NCBI GenBank assembly: GCA_946617675.1
Contig: CAMOKH010000109.1
Coordinates: 1 to 64,000, forward strand
Direction of reading: 5' to 3'
DNA length: 64,000 nt
DNA from: an uncultured Prevotellaceae bacterium
Lineage (GTDB): Bacteria > Bacteroidota > Bacteroidia > Bacteroidales > Bacteroidaceae
Below are positions 37,429 to 48,518 of the stretch, in pieces. Each line of letters opens with the position of its first letter. Within the stretch, counting starts at the first letter, position 1. The notes beneath the pieces are model-generated. The model was not told the origin of the DNA and searched no databases. It saw only the letters and a program-made list of their open reading frames with translations. Both the position numbers and the translations under genes were made by a program.

Positions 37429-38865
37429 TCAAGAAAAACTCTTATGGAGCGAACAACCCCAGAGACCGGCAAACGTCAGCAGGCCGTTGAGCATCAGCAG
37501 CTCGTAGCCGAAGCGGTAGCCGTAAACCGACTGCGCCAGGACATCGGCAGCAAGACAGAGCAGGGGCGAGACGACACAGACCAGCGGCACCCAACGGTCG
37601 GCTGGCCGACGCCGGGTGAAGAGTCCGAAGACGAACAGGCCGAGCAGCGGTCCGTAGGTATAGCCAACCATCGTGTAGATGGCGTCGATGAGCGACGTGC
37701 TGCCGACATAGCGGAACATGATAATGAAAAGGGCGAAGACGAGGCACATCAGTACGTGGACGCGGCGACGAAGGGGAACATCGGCGGGGCGCCGGCATAC
37801 GTCGACACAGAAGCTCGTAGTCATCGACGTGAGCGCCGAGTCGGCGGTTGAGAACGAGGCCGCAACGATGCCGAGGACGAAAATGATGGGGATGAGGGGG
37901 ATGACGGCAACAGAGTTGCCGTCCACGAGGAAGGTGTGGACGTAGGCGGGGAGAAGGGCGTCGCCAGTGGCGCCGGAGGTAGCGGGGAGCATGGTGAGCA
38001 GTACGCCGAGCGAGAGGAAGAGCAGGTTAACGGGGACGAAGGCCACGCCGTAGGAGCACATGTCCTTCTGGGCCTCGCGCAGCGTGCGGCAGGTCAGGTT
38101 CTTCTGCATCATGTCCTGGTCGAGACCCGTCATGACGACGACAATAAAGACGCCGCTGAGGAACTGCTTCCAGAAGTTGCGGGGCGAGGCCCAGTCGTCA
38201 AGAACGAAGACGCGGCTCATGGGACTGTCGGCCACGGCCTGCACCGCCTCGCCCAGCGACAGGCCCAGGTCGCCCACCACCATATATATAATAAGGAGGA
38301 GCGCCGTGAGCAGACAGAGGGTCTGCAGCGTGTCGGTGACGACGAGCGTCTTGATGCCGCCCCGGTGGGTGTAGAGCCAGATGAGCAGCACCAGCGCGGC
38401 GACGCCCGCCCAGAAGGGGATGGCGAGCGCATCGAACACGAACTGCTGCAGAATCATACAGACGACGTAGAACTTCAGGGCCGCGCCCGTCATCTTCGAC
38501 AGTAGGAAAAAGCCCACACCCGCCAGGTGGGAGCGCCGCCCGAGGCGCTGGCCCAGGTAGGTGTAGATGCTGGTCAGCCCCAGACGGTAGTAGAGGGGCA
38601 GCAGCACCGTGGCCACGACGACGTAGCCCACGATGAAGCCCAGGCAGACCTGGAGGTAGGTCATCTGCGATGTCAGCACCATGCCGGGCACCGAGACGAA
38701 CGTCACACCCGAGATGCTGGCCCCCACCATGCCGAAGGCCACCATCGGCCACGGCGAGCGCCGGTCGGCGCGGTAGAACGACTCGTTGGTTGAGCGTCGG
38801 CTGGTCAGTCGGCTGACGCAGAAAAGTACTGCAAAATATGCTAAAACGGTCAGAATTATTGCCAT
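37429..38865 (-). CDS. sodium:solute symporter family protein
   Basis: Polytopic; TSRRSTNESFYRADRRSPWPMVAFGMVGASISGVTFVSVPGMV; ATG at 38865 adjacent to a strong -7 box. Confidence 0.9.
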   Translation of the reverse strand: MAIILTVLAYFAVLFCVSRLTSRRSTNESFYRADRRSPWPMVAFGMVGASISGVTFVSVPGMVLTSQMTYLQVCLGFIVGYVVVATVLLPLYYRLGLTSIYTYLGQRLGRRSHLAGVGFFLLSKMTGAALKFYVVCMILQQFVFDALAIPFWAGVAALVLLIWLYTHRGGIKTLVVTDTLQTLCLLTALLLIIYMVVGDLGLSLGEAVQAVADSPMSRVFVLDDWASPRNFWKQFLSGVFIVVVMTGLDQDMMQKNLTCRTLREAQKDMCSYGVAFVPVNLLFLSLGVLLTMLPATSGATGDALLPAYVHTFLVDGNSVAVIPLIPIIFVLGIVAASFSTADSALTSMTTSFCVDVCRRPADVPLRRRVHVLMCLVFALFIIMFRYVGSTSLIDAIYTMVGYTYGPLLGLFVFGLFTRRRPADRWVPLVCVVSPLLCLAADVLAQSVYGYRFGYELLMLNGLLTFAGLWGCSLHKSFS

Positions 38866-38869
38866 AGCG

Positions 38870-38905
38870 TTTGCAAAGGTACGCTTTTTTTCGTACCTTT
38901 GCAAA
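38870..38905. promoter_or_regulatory. interlocked divergent promoters in perfect 14-bp inverted repeat
   Basis: TTTGCAAAGGTACG-CTTTTTTT-CGTACCTTTGCAAA; each arm holds the -33 of one promoter and the -7 of the other, 20-bp spacer both ways. Confidence 0.8.
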
Positions 38906-38938
38906 AAGATTCTTAAGAAACTGACTAATCTACGACAA

Positions 38939-41900
38939 ATGAAAGCTTTCAAGACCTTCAGAGAACTCATCACAGCCATACTGGCTGCCGTCAGCATCAG
39001 CGCCGGTGCACAGCAACTGGCCTTCCCCGGCGCACAGGGCTGGGGCCGTTTCGCCACGGGCGGCCGTGCGGGCACCGTCTACCACGTCACCAACCTCAAC
39101 GACTCGGGCACTGGTTCGCTGCGTGACGCCGTGAGCCAGCCCAACCGCATCGTCGTGTTTGATGTGGCGGGCGTCATCCGCATCAACTCGCGCATCGTGT
39201 TCAAGAGCAATATCACAGTGGCAGGACAGACGGCACCCGGCGAGGGCATAACCGTCTATGGCGACGGCATGTCGATGTCGGGGGCAACCAACGTTATTCT
39301 ACGCTACATGCGCTTCCGTATGGGCATAGACGGCACGAAGGATGGCGACTGTGGCGGACTGGCCAATGGCGGCAACATCATTGTTGACCACTGCTCATTC
39401 GCCTGGGGCCAGGACGAAAACTTCTCCATCAGCTGGGACAACAAGGGAACGGCTCCCCATGACGTGACCATCCAGAACAGCATCGTGGGGCAGGGACTGA
39501 TGGCACACTCTGCCGGTGGTCTCATCCAGGCCGACAACATCACGATGTACCGCGTACTGCTCTGCGACAACAAGACCCGCAACTTCAAGGTGAAGGGTGT
39601 CCACCAGTACGTGAACAACATCGTCTATAACTGGCAGTCATACGCCTACGAGATGGGCGGCGAGTCGTCGGGGTCGTCGTATGCCAACGTTGTGGGCAAC
39701 CTCTTCATCAACGGACCGCAGACCAGCTCGTCTGCCAACGGCTTTGCCGGCGGCAACAGCGACTTCCACTACTACGGCACCGACAACTGGCAGGACCGTA
39801 ACAAGGACGGTGTCTATAACCCCACATTGTTTACAGGCACCGGCAACAGCGACCCTGTCGCTACCCCCTACGACTACCCAGAGCTTCCAGCGTGGAGCGG
39901 TAACACGCTGATTGAGAAGTTGCTGCCCGACGTGGGAGCCTCCCTGCCCTACCGCGACCTGGCCGATGCCTATATGGTTAACGAGGTGCTGTCATTCGGC
40001 ACTGAGGGCGAACTCATCACGAAAGAGACGCTGCTCCCCATCGGCGACCCAACGACGTGGAGCTGGTTTACCGGCACAAAGCCGACAGATACCGACGGTG
40101 ACGGCATGCCTGACGAATGGGAGTCGGCCAACGGGACCAATCCCAAAAGCAACGACGCGATGACCATTGCCTCGAACGGCTATGCCAATATCGAGAACTA
40201 CATCAATTCCATTACACGCAACGACCGACAGTTCTACCTGCGTGACCCGATGCTGCTCAAAATGCTGACATCGACTCAGAACAGCTTGACTGCCACATGG
40301 TCCGACTTCAGTGACAATGAAGAAGGCTTTATCATTGAGATGAAGAAAAACGGAACGTTCGAGGAGGTCGGGCGAACGGCTGCCGGTGTCTCCACTTACA
40401 CTATTAACGACTTGGAGCCAGGCACTGGCTACGACATCCGCGTCTGTGCTTACAGCGGTACTACCAAATCGGGGTATACCGGCACCGTGAACATGAAGAC
40501 CCAACCAGAGCAGGTTGAAATAGTTGATGCCGAGACATTTGACGGGACGGGCGACGGCGACTGGCTCATTGCTCCTGAGGAGGACGAAACAATTACTTTG
40601 GGGGTTGCCACGCCTAAGAATACGGTGGTGGTGCGTTCCGATGCCCATGTCACCATCAACGGCAGCGGATACATCAGCGGTGGAGCCTCGCTCAATAAGA
40701 CCGGCAACGGTACGCTGACCATTGCCAGCAATCAGCAGTATGAAGGACCTACCGTGCTCCATAAAGGTATTTACGAGTTTTCAACGCTGAAGAACGGCGG
40801 CGTAGCCAGCGGATTGGGCATGAGCCAGGAGTTTGCCCAAAACTGGGTGATGGACGGCGGTGTCTATAAGTACACTGGTGGCAGTACGTCAACCAACCGT
40901 TCGGCCAAGCTCACCAGCGACACTGAGTTGAACATTGCCAATAGCGGAGCTGTGGTAACCATGTCGGGTAGCATAGAAGGAACGGGCAATTTGATAATAG
41001 GAGGTGAAGGCAGGCTTACTGTCAACAGCGAGAACTTCTTCAACTTCGACGGAAACCTTGTGCTCAGTGGCGGCGAGGTCAAGCTGAACACGAAAGCCAT
41101 CTCGGAGGCCGGCATCGGCAGTGCAAAGAAACTGGTTATGCAGGGAGGCTTGTTAACCACCGTCGGTACGAACGAAGTGTCCGCAACCATCAACTTCCCC
41201 ATAGAAGTGGTGGCCGGCACGACGTCGACGACCCAGTTCGACCGCTGGAACGCCAACAAATGTAAAGTCACCGGCAGTGGCACCTTGGAGTGGGGCGTGT
41301 GCTATCTGCGTGAATATATCGAGGGAAACTGGGACAGCTTTACTGGCCAGCTTGTCATCAAGCCCTTTGGCAACTACGGCGACAACCGCCAGTTTGCCAT
41401 CCGCAACAGCAACGGCATCAAGAATGCCACCATCGAACTGAAGAGTGGTACAGCCATTAACGGTGCACAGAATGAGTCAACCTACTATTTAGGAGGCCTT
41501 TCAGGAGAGTCGGGCTCATTCCTGTCGGGTTTCAATGTGAAGGCTAAAGGCAGTGGAACCTGGATTGTCGGCGGTGCCAACACCAACGAGGAGTTCAATG
41601 GAGTCATCAACGACAACGACCAGGCCGGCTCACATCCCGGCAAAACGAGTATCGTGAAGGAAGGAACGGGCGACTGGCGCCTGACAGGCAAGAACACCTA
41701 CAGCGGCACAACCGTTGTGAGTGGCGGCCGCCTCATTGTCGACGGTACACACTCTGGCTCAGGAGCTGTTACCGTGAAGAGCGGTGCCAAGCTTGCCGGT
41801 ACTGGCTCACTGGCCGGCAATGTGAAGTTCGAAAACGGCTCAACACTGCAGGCCAACAGTGCCGTCAGCAGCAAGAAGTGCCTGACGTTCAACGGTACGC

Positions 41901-43522
41901 TCACCCTTAACAGCGGTGCAAAACTGATGTTGGGCAACGGAACGCTGAGTACTGCGCCTGCTGTGGGCACCAAGTATCAGGTGTTTAACGGCACCGCCAA
42001 CGGCACGTTTGCCGAGATTATTCCTGCCACTCCTGGCAGTGGATTGAAGTGGGACACCACCAATCTTTCCAAGGGTGTACTGAAGGTGATAGGCGAAAAT
42101 GACGAGCCAGGCGACGATTCCGGCGACGATAGCGACCCGAACGTACTCATCGACATCGACTTCTCCAGCCCCGTCCAAGGCAGCCAAGGTGCTTACTACA
42201 TCAACGGCTCCAAGGGGCAAATGACATTCACAGACTTCGAGACGAACAACAGTGCCGACAATCTTAATTTCACCGTCGGCTACGGCTCCAGCTGCCCCGG
42301 TGTCCTGCGTGTGGGTAACGGCTCTGCAACTGTAAGCATCCCGGAGGAAGACCAGGCAAAGGATGATGAAATCCTCGAGGTCAAGTTTGATGTATGGTTC
42401 GGCAATCTCTCTGGCAGGAATTTCTACTTCGACCTCCAAAATGCAAAAGGCGAGCGAGTAGCCGGATTCAGCATCAACTGCTACAACCACACGCTTGCCT
42501 ACAACGACTTTGACAATACTGACAATACCGGACTGGATATTCTCAGCAATAAAAAGAGTCTGGGAAGCAGTTCTATTGGCAATGCACAAATCTGCGTCAA
42601 CGACAACAAATCTACTTTCACCCTGCTCATCGACATGAAAGCCCATACCGCCAAAGGCATACTGGAAACGGCTACGGCTACGACGAAGGGCAGTGCCATA
42701 CTTCTGAATCCAAGTATTAGCGACCATCAGATTGCCAAGATTGTTGTTGGCTCAAACTACGACTATGCAGGCGCCCGCCGCTGCTGGTTCGACAACCTCA
42801 AGGTCAGCAAATACAGCGCCCCGTCAGTCTATCAAGCCCTATTGGCTTGGGGCAACATGACTCCTGCCTCTTATGACAACAGCGGTGTGAACAACATGAT
42901 GGTAAGCACTGGCAACGATGAGTCGCAAGGCTTCTCACTGGTATGTACCGGTAACCTGACGAAGGCATATAGCAGTGCCGGAACTCCGAAACTGAAAATC
43001 CCTTACAACGATGAGACCATCGAGCGGACGGCCATCAAGTGTTCCAACGGTGCCCAGAACACCATTTTCCTCCCCGAAGGCGTTAAGGCAACGAAACTGA
43101 CCATCTACAGTGTCACAGGCACTAACTCTTCCAACCGCACCAGTTACTGGAAGGAAGTTGCCGGAGTCAACTATACGGAGAGTACCACGACAGAGCTTGA
43201 CCTCGATGCTTCACGCGACAACCCCAACGCGGTGAGTTTCACCCTTGACAATGTCACAGAAAAAGTGACATTCACCAATACCGGTGAGCAGCAGTGCGTC
43301 ATCCTTTATCTGGAGTACCAGTATGGCGACCAGATTATCCCAGGCGACGTCAACGGCGACACCAAGGTCGACGCTGGCGACGTGACCGCGCTGGCCGACT
43401 ACCTCGCTGGCAAGGACCCGACGGGCTTTATCCTGGAGGCTGCCGACCTGACGGATGACGGCAAGGTGGACATCACCGACCTGACCAAACTCATCAACAT
43501 CATCATCGGCGGCAAGGAATAA
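38939..43522 (+). CDS. secreted pectate-lyase-like protein with FN3-like, PATR-like repeat and dockerin-like domains
   Basis: Signal peptide MKAFKTFRELITAILAAVSISAGAQQ; LAFPGAQGWGRFATGGRAGTVYHVTNLNDSGTGSLRDAV (PL1-like); GTTVVSGGRLIVDGTHSGSGAVTVKSGAKLAGTGSLAG; C-term GDVNGDTKVDAGDVTALADYL..DLTDDGKVDITDLTKLINIIIG. Confidence 0.9.
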   Translation: MKAFKTFRELITAILAAVSISAGAQQLAFPGAQGWGRFATGGRAGTVYHVTNLNDSGTGSLRDAVSQPNRIVVFDVAGVIRINSRIVFKSNITVAGQTAPGEGITVYGDGMSMSGATNVILRYMRFRMGIDGTKDGDCGGLANGGNIIVDHCSFAWGQDENFSISWDNKGTAPHDVTIQNSIVGQGLMAHSAGGLIQADNITMYRVLLCDNKTRNFKVKGVHQYVNNIVYNWQSYAYEMGGESSGSSYANVVGNLFINGPQTSSSANGFAGGNSDFHYYGTDNWQDRNKDGVYNPTLFTGTGNSDPVATPYDYPELPAWSGNTLIEKLLPDVGASLPYRDLADAYMVNEVLSFGTEGELITKETLLPIGDPTTWSWFTGTKPTDTDGDGMPDEWESANGTNPKSNDAMTIASNGYANIENYINSITRNDRQFYLRDPMLLKMLTSTQNSLTATWSDFSDNEEGFIIEMKKNGTFEEVGRTAAGVSTYTINDLEPGTGYDIRVCAYSGTTKSGYTGTVNMKTQPEQVEIVDAETFDGTGDGDWLIAPEEDETITLGVATPKNTVVVRSDAHVTINGSGYISGGASLNKTGNGTLTIASNQQYEGPTVLHKGIYEFSTLKNGGVASGLGMSQEFAQNWVMDGGVYKYTGGSTSTNRSAKLTSDTELNIANSGAVVTMSGSIEGTGNLIIGGEGRLTVNSENFFNFDGNLVLSGGEVKLNTKAISEAGIGSAKKLVMQGGLLTTVGTNEVSATINFPIEVVAGTTSTTQFDRWNANKCKVTGSGTLEWGVCYLREYIEGNWDSFTGQLVIKPFGNYGDNRQFAIRNSNGIKNATIELKSGTAINGAQNESTYYLGGLSGESGSFLSGFNVKAKGSGTWIVGGANTNEEFNGVINDNDQAGSHPGKTSIVKEGTGDWRLTGKNTYSGTTVVSGGRLIVDGTHSGSGAVTVKSGAKLAGTGSLAGNVKFENGSTLQANSAVSSKKCLTFNGTLTLNSGAKLMLGNGTLSTAPAVGTKYQVFNGTANGTFAEIIPATPGSGLKWDTTNLSKGVLKVIGENDEPGDDSGDDSDPNVLIDIDFSSPVQGSQGAYYINGSKGQMTFTDFETNNSADNLNFTVGYGSSCPGVLRVGNGSATVSIPEEDQAKDDEILEVKFDVWFGNLSGRNFYFDLQNAKGERVAGFSINCYNHTLAYNDFDNTDNTGLDILSNKKSLGSSSIGNAQICVNDNKSTFTLLIDMKAHTAKGILETATATTKGSAILLNPSISDHQIAKIVVGSNYDYAGARRCWFDNLKVSKYSAPSVYQALLAWGNMTPASYDNSGVNNMMVSTGNDESQGFSLVCTGNLTKAYSSAGTPKLKIPYNDETIERTAIKCSNGAQNTIFLPEGVKATKLTIYSVTGTNSSNRTSYWKEVAGVNYTESTTTELDLDASRDNPNAVSFTLDNVTEKVTFTNTGEQQCVILYLEYQYGDQIIPGDVNGDTKVDAGDVTALADYLAGKDPTGFILEAADLTDDGKVDITDLTKLINIIIGGKE

Positions 43523-43550
43523 CAGCTTGCAGCAACAGGGGAAAGGACAG

Positions 43551-43595
43551 AAAGCACGGCAAAAAAGAAAAAAGCCGTGCTTTTTGTTCTTCTTT
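43551..43595 (+). terminator. intrinsic terminator after pectate lyase-like gene
   Basis: AAAGCACGGC ... GCCGTGCTTTTTGTTCTTCTTTT. Confidence 0.8.
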
Positions 43596-43609
43596 TCATT
43601 TATTATTAG

Positions 43610-43617
43610 TACCTTTG
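43610..43617 (+). promoter_or_regulatory. -7 box TACCTTTG for trpB-pepT-antiporter cluster
   Basis: AGTACCTTTGCAC 36 bp before 43653. Confidence 0.62.
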
Positions 43618-43652
43618 CACACGGATACACCAATCCTATAAACTAAAGTATT

Positions 43653-45017
43653 ATGTCAAAGCAAAAGAAATTCATCCTCCAAGAGAGTGAGATCCCAACA
43701 CAGTGGTACAACATCCAGGCCGACATGGTGAACAAGCCCATGCCGCCTATTCACCCGGTTACGAAACAACCGCTGGGCGTTGACGACTTAGCACACATCT
43801 TCCCCCGCGAATGCTGCGTCCAGGAACTGGACACCGAGCACCGCTGGATAGACATACCCGAGGACGTACTCGAGAAGTACAAATACTACCGCTCTACCCC
43901 GCTGGTGCGCGCCTACGCCCTGGAGGAGGCCATCGGCACACCCGCCCACATCTACTTCAAGAACGAGTCGACCAACCCGCTCGGCTCGCACAAGATCAAC
44001 TCGGCCCTGCCCCAGTGCTACTACGCCAAGATGGAGGGCACAACCAACGTGACCACCGAGACGGGTGCCGGACAGTGGGGCGCTGCCCTCTCGTATGCCG
44101 CCAAGATCTACGGTCTCGACTGCGCCGTCTACCAGGTGAAGATTACCATGCAGCAGAAGCCCTACCGCTCCAGCATCATGCGCACCTTCGGCGCCGTGGT
44201 CGAGGGCTCGCCCTCGATGTCGACACGTGCCGGCAAGGACATCCTGACCAAGGACCCGACGCACACCGGCTCGCTCGGCACAGCCATCTCCGAGGCTGTC
44301 GAGCTGGCCACGACGACGCCCAACTGTAAGTACACGCTCGGCTCGGTGCTGAACCACGTGGGCCTGCACCAGACCATCATCGGCCTGGAGGCTGAGAAGC
44401 AGATGGAGATGGCCGGCGAATACCCCGACATCGTCATCGGCTGCTTCGGCGGCGGCTCTAACTTCGGCGGCATCTCGTTCCCCTTCATGCGCCACAACCT
44501 GCTCGACGGCAAGACGACGGAGTTCATCGCCGCCGAGCCCGACTCATGCCCGAAGCTGACGCGCGGACAGTTCCGCTACGACTTCGGCGACGAGGCCGGC
44601 TACACGCCGCTGCTGCCGATGTTCACCCTGGGCCACAACTTCAAGCCGTCGAACATCCACGCCGGCGGTCTGCGCTACCACGGTGCAGGCATGATCATCT
44701 CACAGCTCATCAAGGACGGACTGATGCACGGCGTCGACATTCCTCAGCTCGAGACCTTCGAGGCCGGCATGCTGTTCGCTCAGACCGAGGGCATCATTCC
44801 CGCCCCGGAGTCGTGCCACGCCATTGCCGCCACCATCCGCGAGGCCAAGAAGTGCAAGGAGAGCGGCGAGCAGAAGGTCATACTCTTCAACCTCTCGGGC
44901 CACGGACTTATCGACATGCCCAGCTACGACTCGTTCATCAAGGGCGACCTGCAGAACTACACCGTCACCGACGAGATGATAGCTGCAAATCTGGCTGAAT
45001 TGGACAAACAAAACTAA
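43653..45017 (+). CDS. trpB: tryptophan synthase beta chain, TrpB2-like
   Basis: GRPTPL-like YYRSTPLVRAYALEEAIG, PLP-Lys region NPLGSHKINSALPQCYYAKMEG, ETGAGQWGAALSYAA, GCFGGGSNFGGISFPF. Confidence 0.94.
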   Translation: MSKQKKFILQESEIPTQWYNIQADMVNKPMPPIHPVTKQPLGVDDLAHIFPRECCVQELDTEHRWIDIPEDVLEKYKYYRSTPLVRAYALEEAIGTPAHIYFKNESTNPLGSHKINSALPQCYYAKMEGTTNVTTETGAGQWGAALSYAAKIYGLDCAVYQVKITMQQKPYRSSIMRTFGAVVEGSPSMSTRAGKDILTKDPTHTGSLGTAISEAVELATTTPNCKYTLGSVLNHVGLHQTIIGLEAEKQMEMAGEYPDIVIGCFGGGSNFGGISFPFMRHNLLDGKTTEFIAAEPDSCPKLTRGQFRYDFGDEAGYTPLLPMFTLGHNFKPSNIHAGGLRYHGAGMIISQLIKDGLMHGVDIPQLETFEAGMLFAQTEGIIPAPESCHAIAATIREAKKCKESGEQKVILFNLSGHGLIDMPSYDSFIKGDLQNYTVTDEMIAANLAELDKQN

Positions 45018-45020
45018 TAT

Positions 45021-46244
45021 ATGGACATTGTAGAAAGATTTCTGAACTATACCAAGTTTGACACGCAGTCGGCAGAAGATGCCGACTGCGTTCCCAGTAC
45101 TAAAAAGCAACTGGTCTTTGCCGACTATCTGAAGAAGGAGCTCGAGGCCGAGGGCCTCGACGACGTCGAGATGGACGACAAGGGCTACATCTACGCCACG
45201 CTGCGGGCCAACACCAAGGACCGCGTGCCCACCATCGGCTTCATCTCGCACTACGACACCAGCCCCGACTGCTCGGGAGCGGGCATCAAGGCGCAGATCG
45301 TACACAGCTACGACGGCTCGGACATCCTGCTCTCTGAGGGCATCGTCTCGTCGCCGAAGAAGTTCCCCGAACTGCTGCAGCACGTCGGCGAGGACCTCAT
45401 CGTCACCGACGGCACCACGCTGCTCGGCGCCGACGACAAGGCCGGCATCGCCGAGATCGTGCAGGCCATGGTCTACCTGCAGCAGCACCCCGAGGTGAAG
45501 CACGGCAAGATACGTGTGGCCTTCAACCCCGACGAGGAGATAGGCATGGGCGCCCACCACTTCGACGTCGAGCGCTTCGGCTGCGAGTGGGCCTACACGA
45601 TGGACGGCGGCGACGTCGGCGAGCTGGAGTTCGAGAACTTCAACGCCGCACAGGCCAAAATTACCATCAAGGGCGTCAGCGTACACCCCGGCTACGCCAA
45701 GGGCAAGATGGTGAACGCTAACCGCCTGGCCGCCGAGCTGGCCGCCATGCTGCCCGACGACGAGACGCCCGAGGCCACCGAGGGCTACCAGGGCTTCTAC
45801 CACCTGCTGGGCATCACGTCGAACATCGAACAGGCCCGCATGAGCTACATCATACGCGACCACGACCGCGACCGCTTCGAGGACCGCAAGCGCTTCATCA
45901 AGCGCTGCGCCGAGCAGATGAACGCCAAGTACGGCGAGGGTACGGTCGACATCGAGGTGAAGGACCAGTACTACAACATGAAGGAGAAGATCGACCCGCA
46001 GATGCACGTCATCGACGTGGTGCTCCACGCCATGCAGGCCGTCGGCGTAGCGCCGAAGGTGAAGCCCATCCGCGGTGGCACCGACGGTGCGCAGCTGTCG
46101 TTCCGTGGCCTGCCCTGCCCCAACATCTTTGCCGGCGGGGTCAACTTCCACGGTCCCTACGAGTTTGTCAGCATCCAGTCGATGGAGAAGGCAATGCAGG
46201 TCATCGTCAAAATCTGTGAACTGACGGCAGGATACAATGGCTGA
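45021..46244 (+). CDS. pepT: peptidase T (tripeptide aminopeptidase)
   Basis: [84 protein letters not shown]. Confidence 0.97.
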   Translation: MDIVERFLNYTKFDTQSAEDADCVPSTKKQLVFADYLKKELEAEGLDDVEMDDKGYIYATLRANTKDRVPTIGFISHYDTSPDCSGAGIKAQIVHSYDGSDILLSEGIVSSPKKFPELLQHVGEDLIVTDGTTLLGADDKAGIAEIVQAMVYLQQHPEVKHGKIRVAFNPDEEIGMGAHHFDVERFGCEWAYTMDGGDVGELEFENFNAAQAKITIKGVSVHPGYAKGKMVNANRLAAELAAMLPDDETPEATEGYQGFYHLLGITSNIEQARMSYIIRDHDRDRFEDRKRFIKRCAEQMNAKYGEGTVDIEVKDQYYNMKEKIDPQMHVIDVVLHAMQAVGVAPKVKPIRGGTDGAQLSFRGLPCPNIFAGGVNFHGPYEFVSIQSMEKAMQVIVKICELTAGYNG

Positions 46245-48510
46245 ACTACCTGCAATGATTCAAGACCTGGCACTGATGCTTATCGTGGCAGGCATCGTGA
46301 CACTGGTGTTCAAGCGGCTCAAGCAGCCGCTTGTACTGGGCTATATCGTGGCCGGTTTCCTGGTCTCGCCCCACATGCCCTACACGGCCAGCGTGGCCGA
46401 CCGCGAGAACATCCAGCTCTGGGCCGACATCGGCGTGATGTTCCTGCTGTTCTCGCTGGGTCTCGACTTCTCGTTCAAGAAAATCCTAAAGATGGGCGCC
46501 TCGCCCATCATCTCGACCATTACCATCATTTTCTGTATGTCCATGCTGGGCATCGTCGTGGGCCACGCCTTCGGCTGGAGCCAGATGGACTGCATCTTCC
46601 TCGGCGGCATGCTGGCCATGTCGTCGACCACCATTATCTACAAGGCCTTCGACGACCTGGGGCTGCGCCAGCAGCAGTTTGCCTCGCTCGTCATGTCGGT
46701 GCTCATCCTTGAGGACATCCTGGCCATCGTCATGATGGTCATGCTCTCGGCCATCGCCAGCGGCAACAGTCCCGACGGCGGTCAGATGCTGGGCTCGATC
46801 CTGAAGATTGGCTTCTTCCTGATACTGTGGCTCGTGGTAGGCATCTTCGCCATACCCATTTTCCTGCGCTCCGTGCGCCGCCTCATCAACAGCGAGGTGC
46901 TGCTCGTCGTCTCGCTCGGCCTGTGCTGCGCCATGGCCGTCTTCTCGACGAAGGTGGGCTTCTCGTCGGCATTCGGCGCCTTCATCATGGGCAGCATTCT
47001 GGCCGAGACCGTCGAGGCCGAGCGCATTGAGAAGCTGGTGGAGCCGGTGAAGAATCTCTTCGGCGCCATCTTCTTCGTCTCCGTCGGCATGCTCGTCGAC
47101 CCGCAGATACTCATCTCCTACGCCGTGCCCATCGTGGTGCTCGTGCTCACCATCCTCATCGGCCAGTCGGTCTTCGGCTCGCTGTCGTTCATGCTCGGCG
47201 GCGAGAGTCTGAAGTCGGCTATGCGCTGCGGCTTCTCAATGGCCCAGATTGGTGAGTTCTCGTTCATCATCGCCTCGCTGGGCCTGTCGCTCGGCGTCAT
47301 CAGCGACTTCCTCTATCCGGTTGTGGTGGCCGTATCAGTCATAACCACTTTCCTCACACCTTACATGATACGGCTCGCCACGCCGGCTTATAACGCCCTT
47401 GAGCACCGGCTGCCCACCAAGATCATCAAGCTGCTCAACCACCTCTCGATGAGCCGTCCCAACACGACGGAGCAGAGCAAGTGGAAGCAGCTGCTCACCC
47501 AGATGACCGTCAACACCGTCGTCTACAGCATTCTCTCGTCGGCCGCCATCGCCATCAACCTGATGTTCCTGCTGCCGCTGCTGCGCCGCGTGGCCAACTA
47601 CGACTTCACGCTGCTGGGCATCCACATCGCACTGCCCCAGCTGCTCACCGGTCTCTTCACGCTGGGAGCCATTTCCCCCTTCCTGCGCGCCATGGTGATG
47701 AAGAAGAACCGCTCGGAGCAGTTCAAGGCCCTCTGGGCCGAGTCGAACCGCAACCGGCTGCCCCTGCTGTCGACCATCCTGGCGCGCGCCGTCATTGCCC
47801 TCGGCTTCATCTTCTACGTCTGCCAGCGGCTGGGCCACTTCTCGACGGCCGTCATCGTCACCCTCGGCGTGGTCATCCTGGCCTTCATCATCGTCTCGCG
47901 CTTCGTCAAGCACCGCAGCATCATGCTCGAGCGGCTGTTCATCAACAACCTGCGCTCGCGCGACATCGAGGCTCAGGTGCACGGCAAGAAGCGCCCCCTC
48001 TACGAGGGACGCCTGCTCGACCGCGACATTCACATTGCCGAGTTCGACGTACCGGCCGACTCACAGTGGATGGGCCAGACGCTGAAGCAGCTCTCCTTAG
48101 GCAGCCGCTACGGCGTACACGTCAGCAGCATCATGCGCGGCGGCCACCGGCTGAACATCCCCGACGGCGACTACATCATCTTCCCCGGCGACCGGCTGCA
48201 GGTCATCGGCAGCGACGACCAGCTGGCCCGCCTCGGCACCGCCCTCAAGGATGAGGTGCTTGGCGAGGAGAAGGACGTCGAGGCCCGCGAGATGAAGCTG
48301 CGCCAGCTCATCATCGGCCCCGAAAGTCCGTTCATCGGCAAGACGCTCAAGGAGAGCGGCATCCGCAGCCTCTACAGCTGTATGGTCGTCGGTCTGGAAG
48401 AAGGAAAGGAGAATCTCTCGCCCGTCAGCCCCACCCGCCGCTTCCAAGAGGGCGACATCATCTGGGTCGTCGGCGAGCAGGAGGCACTCGACGCCCTGCT
48501 GAACGGCTGA
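46237..48510 (+). CDS. CPA2 family monovalent cation:proton antiporter with TrkA-C domains (KefB-like)
   Basis: Polytopic N-terminus ([28 protein letters not shown]), two C-terminal TrkA-C-like segments; overlaps pepT by 8 bp. Confidence 0.92.
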   Translation: MAELPAMIQDLALMLIVAGIVTLVFKRLKQPLVLGYIVAGFLVSPHMPYTASVADRENIQLWADIGVMFLLFSLGLDFSFKKILKMGASPIISTITIIFCMSMLGIVVGHAFGWSQMDCIFLGGMLAMSSTTIIYKAFDDLGLRQQQFASLVMSVLILEDILAIVMMVMLSAIASGNSPDGGQMLGSILKIGFFLILWLVVGIFAIPIFLRSVRRLINSEVLLVVSLGLCCAMAVFSTKVGFSSAFGAFIMGSILAETVEAERIEKLVEPVKNLFGAIFFVSVGMLVDPQILISYAVPIVVLVLTILIGQSVFGSLSFMLGGESLKSAMRCGFSMAQIGEFSFIIASLGLSLGVISDFLYPVVVAVSVITTFLTPYMIRLATPAYNALEHRLPTKIIKLLNHLSMSRPNTTEQSKWKQLLTQMTVNTVVYSILSSAAIAINLMFLLPLLRRVANYDFTLLGIHIALPQLLTGLFTLGAISPFLRAMVMKKNRSEQFKALWAESNRNRLPLLSTILARAVIALGFIFYVCQRLGHFSTAVIVTLGVVILAFIIVSRFVKHRSIMLERLFINNLRSRDIEAQVHGKKRPLYEGRLLDRDIHIAEFDVPADSQWMGQTLKQLSLGSRYGVHVSSIMRGGHRLNIPDGDYIIFPGDRLQVIGSDDQLARLGTALKDEVLGEEKDVEAREMKLRQLIIGPESPFIGKTLKESGIRSLYSCMVVGLEEGKENLSPVSPTRRFQEGDIIWVVGEQEALDALLNG

Positions 48511-48518
48511 CCGAGCGG

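Noticed and set aside
38870-38905. Invertible promoter (phase-variation switch)
   Set aside because: Arms are only 14 bp with an 8-bp spacer and inversion would regenerate the same layout; no recombinase gene in the window. Better explained as overlapping divergent promoters
44700-46151. 483-aa minus-strand ORF
   Set aside because: Antisense to trpB/pepT, both strongly supported
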